Shown piece after piece: positions 57,999 to 64,000 of a DNA stretch of 64,000 bases; positions within the stretch are counted from its first letter, which is position 1, and every line of letters begins with the position of its first letter. The position numbers and the translations under genes are program-made. The stretch is from Diogma glabrata (lineage: Eukaryota > Arthropoda > Insecta > Diptera > Cylindrotomidae), in contig OY856187.1 in assembly GCA_963693315.1 (NCBI GenBank), forward strand, positions 385,625,461 through 385,689,460. Reading direction: 5' to 3'. Below the pieces are notes generated by a model. The model was not told the DNA's origin. It saw only the letters and a list, made by a program, of their open reading frames with translations, and searched no databases.

Positions 57999-59603
57999 GT
58001 GAATTCCCTCTCAATTCCTGTAACTAGCGATTTCGACTACTTTAATTATAGTGTCTCAGTCCCGTTCACACATGACTTAACTACTGAGTCAGAAATTAAC
58101 ACTATCATACGTGATTTGGATGAAGGTTCAGCAACTGGTGAAGATTCAATTTCTGTAAAATTTCTGAATTACACTTCCAACTATGTTGTACCTGTTATCA
58201 CAAAGTTTTGTAATTATATATTTAGTACAGGTATATTCCCAACATCACTTAAACAAGCTAGAGTTGTACCTGTTTATAAATCTGGCAGCCAAATGGAGCC
58301 TAATAACTTCAGACCAATATCCATCTTGCCAACTATTTCTAAAATTGTTGAAAAAGCTTTACTCACGAGACTTAATATCTTTCTACTCGAGAATAGTACG
58401 ATTGCAGATGCACAATTTGGGTTTACCCCAAATTCAAGTGCAGAAGCTGCATGTCTAAGCTTAACTAATATGCTGAGTAAACATTTTGAAGAAAAGAAGT
58501 TCTGCGGCACTCTCTTTCTAGATATTCGTAAGGCATTTGATTCTGTGGATCCAGATGTCATGATGATTAAATTAAGGAAATGTGGCTTTTCTGAACTACA
58601 GCTAAACTTGTTTAAAACGTATCTTATGAATAGAAAACAAATAGTAAAAATCGATAATTGTTCTAGCTCGTCAGGAACACCTGTAAAAGGAGTACCGCAG
58701 GGGTCTGTCCTGGGACCAACTTTATTTAACATATACATCAACGATATAACTTGTATCAATTTAAAGGGAAAAATTCAACTTTTTGCTGGCGATGGTGTAA
58801 TCACATATTCTCCTGATAGTCTCACTGGATTGATCTGTGATATTAACTCAGATTTAATTCTACTGCAAGAATGGTTTGATTTAAATCATTTAGCTTTAAA
58901 CCATAGTAAAACAAAGTATATTGTTTTTGAGAACTGTTTGCTGGACGTGGAAATATTACAAAACAACCCAGTAACTTATAGCTCCTTTAAAATTGAAAGA
59001 GTTTGTAAGTATAATTATCTAGGACTAGTCCTTGATAGTAAACTTAATTGGTCTCCGCATATTGAAAAAGTAAAAAAATCTATATTACCATACATTTTTG
59101 CCATCAATCGTACAAAACACATTCTGCCCAACAAGTCATTGCTTCTTTTGTACTATGCTTACATTCAATCTAGATTAATATATTTAAGTCCAGTCTGGAG
59201 TGGCTGTGCAAAATACAAGATTGAAGAATTGGAAATATTACAGAAGCGAGTACTGAAGAGTATATTATATGTATCTGTAACGTACCCGTCCGCAGATTTA
59301 TTCAAGGAGTTTTTGTCATTTAGTCTTCTTTTAAAAAGAGATCTACTACTTTTGATTCACAAAATTGTAAACAACCAAATAAAGCACAATTTAAACATAA
59401 TTCCTTTATCGTCTGTTCACAGATATGAGACAAGACGCCTTTCTCAGTTTCAAACAGAGTTTTTCTCTAGCTCTGCCTCTCGAAATAATGTGTTTTATCG
59501 TGGATTAGTCCAATATAATGATTTGCTTTCTAATATCCGCCATACACTAAATCAAAAAACCTTTAAGTCAAAATTAATGGATTTCCTAAAACAATCCAGC
59601 TGA
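57999..59603 (+). CDS. LINE ORF2 reverse transcriptase, active site altered
   Basis: 534 codons. The listed first codon is GTG, and the segment is really internal to a longer ORF2. RT motifs in order: GSATGEDSISVKFL (about 45-58), NNFRPISILPTISKIVEKAL (about 101-120), AQFGFTPNSSA, FLDIRKAFDSVDP (about 174-186), KGVPQGSVLGPTLFNIYIND (about 229-248). The catalytic motif at 262-265 is F-A-G-D where F/Y-A-D-D is universal; GGC at 58788-58790 replaces the first Asp codon. The C-terminus is the usual N-x-K-x-F-K-S-K-L domain. Apart from this one residue the frame is intact, which suggests a recent copy that is enzymatically dead. Confidence 0.9.
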   Translation: MNSLSIPVTSDFDYFNYSVSVPFTHDLTTESEINTIIRDLDEGSATGEDSISVKFLNYTSNYVVPVITKFCNYIFSTGIFPTSLKQARVVPVYKSGSQMEPNNFRPISILPTISKIVEKALLTRLNIFLLENSTIADAQFGFTPNSSAEAACLSLTNMLSKHFEEKKFCGTLFLDIRKAFDSVDPDVMMIKLRKCGFSELQLNLFKTYLMNRKQIVKIDNCSSSSGTPVKGVPQGSVLGPTLFNIYINDITCINLKGKIQLFAGDGVITYSPDSLTGLICDINSDLILLQEWFDLNHLALNHSKTKYIVFENCLLDVEILQNNPVTYSSFKIERVCKYNYLGLVLDSKLNWSPHIEKVKKSILPYIFAINRTKHILPNKSLLLLYYAYIQSRLIYLSPVWSGCAKYKIEELEILQKRVLKSILYVSVTYPSADLFKEFLSFSLLLKRDLLLLIHKIVNNQIKHNLNIIPLSSVHRYETRRLSQFQTEFFSSSASRNNVFYRGLVQYNDLLSNIRHTLNQKTFKSKLMDFLKQSS

Positions 59604-59999
59604 TGCTTCCTTGGTTTAATTTCATAGATTGGCAATTTATTTATTTGAAAATTAAAATTGTTTAAAATTGTTTAATATTATTAATTTATTATATTGTTGA
59701 AAGTATTAAATTATAAACTAATTAAAAACTATTAATTGTGTGTTGAGTATCGTAGAATTACAATACATGTTATTATTTGAATTTTGTAACTGAACCAAAG
59801 CTAAAGTTAAGTTTATTATTGTAGAACTTTAGTATTTATGTAAGCTTATACGTCTATACTTAATAATTTTAATTCATTGTACATAATTCCTTGCAGTTGC
59901 TATATAACCTTAATGGTTCGAGCAGCTTATAAAAAGAGAAAATATGCTAAGCAAATATACAATGTACATTGTCTAATAAAATATATTAGTATATTGTCT

Positions 60000-60026
<27 letters not shown>

Positions 60027-60031
<5 letters not shown>

Positions 60032-60150
60032 TCAACGTTTATTGGTACAAGTTGTTGTATTGGATTTTCAACGTATTCAGCTATATTGGAAATTTGTTCA
60101 ACGTTATTTATACAAATTATTGCCTGTTTTAATCAAAGTATTTGGACACC
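60027..60150. repeat. Cassette C tandem repeats, distal part
   Basis: Three TTCAACG words (about 60031, 60068 and 60098) with GTACAAGTT and TACAAATTATT spacers continue the array broken at about 51975. Confidence 0.6.
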
Positions 60151-60164
60151 GTTGTTGCTGATGG

Positions 60165-60218
60165 AGGGCTGAGATAACGGAAACTTGGAGGCCTGGAGGA
60201 TATAATCATGGGTGAGTG
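60165..60218 (+). other. Conserved exon-end-like motif with splice donor (C)
   Basis: GGCCTGGAGGATATAATCATG is followed by G and GTGAGT, with GT at 60213-60214. It has the same layout as 12665, 17677 and 47988. Confidence 0.5.
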
Positions 60219-61012
60219 ATCTTATATTATGTATTTTTTTTTTTTTTTTGTTTAACGTAGAAGGGTGAATGTGTGTGAAAGGGCGTGTCAGTGGTTGAAT
60301 GGGGGCGTGTTAGTTGTTGCCTGTGTGTGCGAACTGGCGGTGTGGGTAGCGAGACACATTTTGGTCTGGATTGGAGCTGATTCTAATCTAAATAGTGGTG
60401 CTCCGAGTTCAAACTTAACTTACCAAATAATCTTTTCAATATATTTCCTGAATCTAATAAAATTATATATTCTCGAAATAATCATTGACAAATGTCCTAT
60501 AATTAAAAAAAAAAAGGAATTGAAAACAACAAAATAAAGAAACAAATTCTTGTCTGGTTTTAGGTTTATTAGGTCTATGATTCATTAACTAACTGTAAAC
60601 TACAGGTATTGAAAATAACTGGTTTGGACATATTGGTTCAAAATTACAAACAAACTTACATTTTTTTTTTGGGTTATGAATAAATTTTTTTTTGAATTAC
60701 TCATGGTTTTATAATTTTTTTTTAAATGCTGTTAATGAAGGGAAAGGGAAATGATCGATCTGGACTTTCAATATAGTGTGTGACGTTTTTCAGTGCTCTG
60801 GGATCTGATTTGCGTTGTACCAGCAATGGCAGTGGTTTATGGGCTGTACCATGGTGCTCATGTGACAGCAATACAACTCAATCTTGATTACTATCACTTG
60901 CGATGCATGCTGCGGGTCTGAGAGCTTAAGTGTCTTGCTTCGCCGTCTGACTGTGTGGGTGAATGTTTGCATGTGTGAAGCGTGAGTGTGTGGGCGTCTG
61001 AGAGTGATTGTA

Positions 61013-61253
61013 GGGGTTGGACGCGCTGATCGTGGGTCTTTCTCAAACGGGGTCGCCAGAATCTCCATTTTCCACTTGTATTTTTCCCATTTCTGTGACT
61101 TTTCGTAAATTGCGTACATTTCTGCATTTGTGTTGAAGCAGCAGGTATTACTCCATCAAATCCACGAGGACTGAGCTTTAGTCGTAAGGGTTCGCCAATT
61201 GGTTCGCCGTATTGGTTTGCCAATGAGAAAGCTCTTCATTACATAGTTGACAA
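61013..61253 (+). other. Cassette C conserved terminal block
   Basis: GGGGTTGGACGCGCTGATCG, GGGTCTTTCTC, GGGGTCGCCAGAATCT, TTCCACTTGT, CCATTTCTGT, TTTGTGTTGAAGCAGCAGG and GAGAAAGCTCTTCATTACA. GCAGCAG ending at 61144 is a possible 3' splice site, and GTAAGT at 61254-61259 a possible next donor. The minus-strand frame 60894-61223 covers it but is not conserved in length or frame in A and B. Confidence 0.55.
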
Positions 61254-61279
61254 GTAAGTTCATAAGTATAACACCTGTG

Positions 61280-61660
61280 GCCTATTTCACCAAAATCACA
61301 ATTTACATTCACAATTTACATCTAAAATATTGATGTACTTACAATTTACATTATTTTTTATTTCACCAAAACTACATTTACAATGACTTTAGTGTATAAT
61401 TTTTGCAAAGAATTTATCAAAAAAAGATGTTTCACCAGTTTCGAAGAGGATTATTTTACAACAAATTTTGATTTGTTCTTAATTTGTTCAAATTTCTGTT
61501 TCACCAACTATAAATTTTTGTTGTAACTACAACTACAAATTTTGTTAATTGTTAATGTTTCGGTTTCACGAAAAATTGATGTATTAACAATATTGTTAAA
61601 TTGTAATCACAATTCTACACCCGAAGAAACGTGTGTAAAATTGTGATTTTAGAATATATA
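61280..61660. repeat. Repeat with recurrent TTTCACCA words
   Basis: GGCCTATTTCACCAAAATCA at 61278 and further TTTCACCA or TTTCACGA words near 61371, 61430, 61499 and 61566 alternate with ACAATTTACAT or ACAATTTAC. The style recalls PIF/Harbinger-type MITE ends (GGCC-TTTCACCA), but I could not pair two termini. Confidence 0.35.
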
Positions 61661-62103
61661 AAATTTAACGTTAATTGATAGAGCATATATTTTAAATTTT
61701 AAGTTTTGATAAAGTTCTAGTGATTGCAAATAGTTTTAGGCTAGGCAAATTATTTGTGAGAATTTGTATAAATAACGGATTTAGGAGAAAAGGGGGTTTG
61801 CAAATTTGTTACGGTGGGAGCAAAGCATTTTTTGTGTCTTGATAGGTTTTGTTACGAAGAAGCGGAAAGCGGTCAAAAAATGGTGTACAGTCCCTTAATT
61901 TGATTTTAAAACGAAAAAAAAGGTTATTGTAGTCCAATAAATTTTGATTTCGGTACAGTTTATTATCAAATTATCAAATCATCAAATATTTTATCAAAGA
62001 TGGGGTTATTAATACAGTCGCCAAAACAAAAATAACTTGACATTTTCGGCGATTATGAAACTACAGTATAAAAGACACATACGATATTGTAAAATCTACA
62101 GTA

Positions 62104-62218
62104 TGCAGCAACCAAATTCTGTAACTGTGAAATGGCGGTGTTAAAAATTTCTTCATTTATTTTAAATTAAAAATTAATCTCTTCATCGCTTTACAGTTGC
62201 AGAATTTGGCTATTGAAC
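62104..62218. mobile_element. Small palindromic MITE, copy 1
   Basis: GCAACCAAATTCTGTAACTG at the left pairs with CAGTTGCAGAATTTGGCTAT at the right around an AT-rich centre; total about 115 bp. Confidence 0.6.
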
Positions 62219-62670
62219 TTTCATTTTTTCATATAGTACCCTATATTAAGTATTATTTAAAAGTATAATTTTATAGCTCACAACACTTAGAAATAAGTGA
62301 ATCACAGTGATATATGTTTTAGATAACCTTTATTGTTTTACTTCGGTTTTGAAAAAATTACTTCGGTTTTGAAAAAAATCTAAGTATTATTCATGAGCCA
62401 AAACTGGAATTCTTACCCCCACTTTTTTTGCAATTTCTCGACATTTTAGGACCTACTGATGGCCGTTTCCACAAATATTTATTTCAAGTCAAAAGGAGCT
62501 AAATTTGACGACCAACAATTAATTAATAAGATTATATTTTTTTGAACGAAACCATAAAAAGAAATTATTTAAATTGGGAGCCAGCACCACCAGTCTTTGT
62601 ATAATTTAGAATTAAGTTTAGAAATATTTGCTACAAACATTTGATCTTTTAACTACCATTCTTATCGATC

Positions 62671-62775
62671 TGCGGCCAAATTCTGTTACTGTGATGTGAT
62701 AAATTTTCAATTGAAAAGAAATGAAGAAATGTTTAACACTTCGCCGCGTCACAGTTTCACAATTTGGCTGCAGGA
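62671..62775. mobile_element. Small palindromic MITE, copy 2
   Basis: GCGGCCAAATTCTGTTACTG at the left pairs with CACAGTTTCACAATTTGGCT at the right. It is the same family and size as the copy at 62104-62218 and probably in the same orientation. Confidence 0.6.
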
Positions 62776-64000
62776 TTCTTAAAAATAGTATATTTTTCAA
62801 CGATGCCGAAAACAACATATTTTGAAGCGAGAGGACAGTTTATCAGCCGAGGCGATAGCCGAGGTTGGTAATGGTCGCGAGATTCAAAATATGATTTTCG
62901 GCGAGTAGAAAACTGTACTTTTCTACTACTTTTTTAAAAATTATTATTAATTATTAAGCCTTTTCATTTAAAATTACATATAATTCAAATTTTAAAACAT
63001 ATAAACATCCAAACAAAATCTTTAAATTTATATTTCTGCTATTAAAATATAGATGACTCAATATGAATAAATTATCCAATTTCTATGTTATAAATAAAAC
63101 CGTCTTTGGTTACAAGCTTCCTGACTGTCCTTTCGTTTAACTTCCTGATTGTCCTTTCGTACAAAAAAATCGTCAACTGTATACAAATACATATATTTAT
63201 TCTATTTACACTACAAAATTCTATATTTTTATTCTATTTGGTCTCTAAAGTCCCTAAAATCATTAAACAACACATCTTTAAAGGTTTATTGTTTTTTGCA
63301 TTTCGCATCTAGTAGGCTTATAACTCAAGACGGTTTTCTAATAAACGAAGTCAAGTTTAAAAATTTTATTAAGATTTCTAAAATAAAAACAATAGTTTTG
63401 ATTTAGATTTTGTGTGGGGATGGCGTTGCTTGAATTTCTGATATATTTTAAAACAACGTAAAATATTTTATGTAAATAAATATTTTATTTCGTTTTTCTT
63501 AAATAAATAGTTGAAATCATTTTTTTTTAAATATCTTAACATCAAACTGTTTGTTACCAGACTATTTAAAACTATATGTGAATCTTATATAGTTAACTAT
63601 TTTATTATTTTTACATTTTTAATGTAAATTGTCCGTAAATTATTCTAAAGTTAATTAACGTCATCTTCCCAAGAATGACAAATTAACACTTACAAAATTA
63701 TTTCATTCAATCAATTAATTCTCTTAACGGGAGTTCTAGGATGATTTATTCTAGTTAAAAAATTAAAAAATAGATGGCTTTTAAAAAATTACTTTCGTCA
63801 CTAGGTACGAAAGTAATTTGTATAGGTTTTTATCACTAATGACGAAATAGTTATTTGTTTAACTAGGCAGCAAAGTAGTAGTTTGACTGCCGCGGCTGAT
63901 AGTTCATAGCCGAGCGAAGCGATGCTAGGAATTCAGCCAAGGCAGTCAATCTACCTTGCTGCCGAGTTGAACATATAATTTTTTCTCCGATTAATTACAA
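62776..64000. other. AT-rich DNA with two related hairpin-bearing patches
   Basis: The patches 62835-62935 and 63785-63965 share GCCGAG-GCGATAGCCGAG-like words. Each holds a hairpin: GTAGAAAA with TTTTCTAC near 62905-62927, and ATTACTTTCGT with ACGAAAGTAAT at 63788-63817. Between them is AT-rich sequence with short frames and no recognised gene. Confidence 0.35.

Larger units (their letters stand above)
57600..60026 (+). mobile_element. 5'-truncated Jockey/CR1-type LINE with poly(A) tail
   Basis: The 3' two thirds of ORF2 (57661-59603) are followed by a 3' UTR of about 395 bp with repeated TAATAAAATATATTAGTATA-like words. A run of about 25 A ends at 60026. The endonuclease is missing. No clear target duplication is seen around the 5' junction and the tail. 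Confidence 0.85.
50145..61253 (+). other. Cassette C of the four-copy family
   Basis: The upstream module occurs twice (50148-50270 and 50590-50720), each resembling 10165-10360. It is followed by a TATA module (50788), tandem repeats (51474-51970), a block of transposons (about 52000-60026), two to three more repeat units (60027-60150), the donor motif (60213), a G/T-rich tract (60262-60355 and 60945-61010) and the terminal block. Without the transposons the promoter-to-donor distance is about 1.35 kb. Confidence 0.55.

Noticed and set aside
60894..61223. 109-codon minus-strand frame, with a similar peptide on the minus strand at 48558-48914
   Set aside because: Similarity (FWRPRLRKTHDQ and LWRPRMRKNHDQ) is confined to the conserved DNA block. 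The frame is not kept in cassettes A and D, and the rest of the peptides differs completely.
1..64000. CRISPR arrays, bacterial operons or phage genes
   Set aside because: Tandem repeats here have no constant repeat with unique spacers, and everything recognisable is eukaryotic transposon sequence.

Overview
The window is about 64 kb of AT-rich eukaryotic DNA, most likely from an insect. The retroelements belong to clades common in arthropods: Ty3/Gypsy (including a Mag-like element with a tRNA-Ser-type primer site), Jockey/CR1-type LINEs and an R1-like LINE fragment. There are also tRNA-derived short repeats, foldback elements and several satellites. I see no bacterial gene organisation, and I could not recognise any host protein-coding gene. 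Every long open frame belongs to a transposable element.

Layout. 0-9 kb: three degenerate repeats of about 280 bp, a Gypsy RT fragment (4.4 kb), a satellite of about 175 bp (5.2-6.4 kb) and a decayed LINE (6.6-9.0 kb). 10-18 kb: two copies (A and D) of a repeated transcription-unit-like cassette, with a MITE at 14.1 kb and a foldback element at 15.6-17.1 kb. 19.0-20.3 kb: a TIR element with an AT-rich core. 21.5-28.1 kb: a repeat with a unit of about 625 bp, split by a young 4.65-kb Mag-like Gypsy element with two identical 189-bp LTRs and a 5-bp target duplication. 28.8-35.5 kb: tRNA-Arg-like palindromic repeats around a broken LINE, which is itself interrupted by a satellite and an R1-like 3' fragment. 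36.7-41.6 kb: an old Gypsy element with a tRNA-Leu primer site. 42.4-61.3 kb: two more cassettes (B and C). B is split by a 3.2-kb TIR element that carries a 180-bp satellite. C is split by an antisense Gypsy element and a 5'-truncated LINE. 61.3-64 kb: small palindromic repeats.

The main unexplained structure is the cassette family A, D, B and C, all on the + strand. The best-preserved copies share a TATA promoter module, then unit-specific tandem repeats, then a conserved motif ending in ATG plus a GTGAGT splice-donor-like site, then a G/T-rich tract, then a conserved block containing GGGGTCGCCAGA. Once the inserted transposons are subtracted, the promoter-to-donor distance is about 1.35-1.7 kb in A, B and C. 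Reading frames are not conserved, so a noncoding RNA family, a regulatory cassette or an unclassified large repeat all remain possible. All alignments were made by eye, and repeat edges are approximate unless stated.
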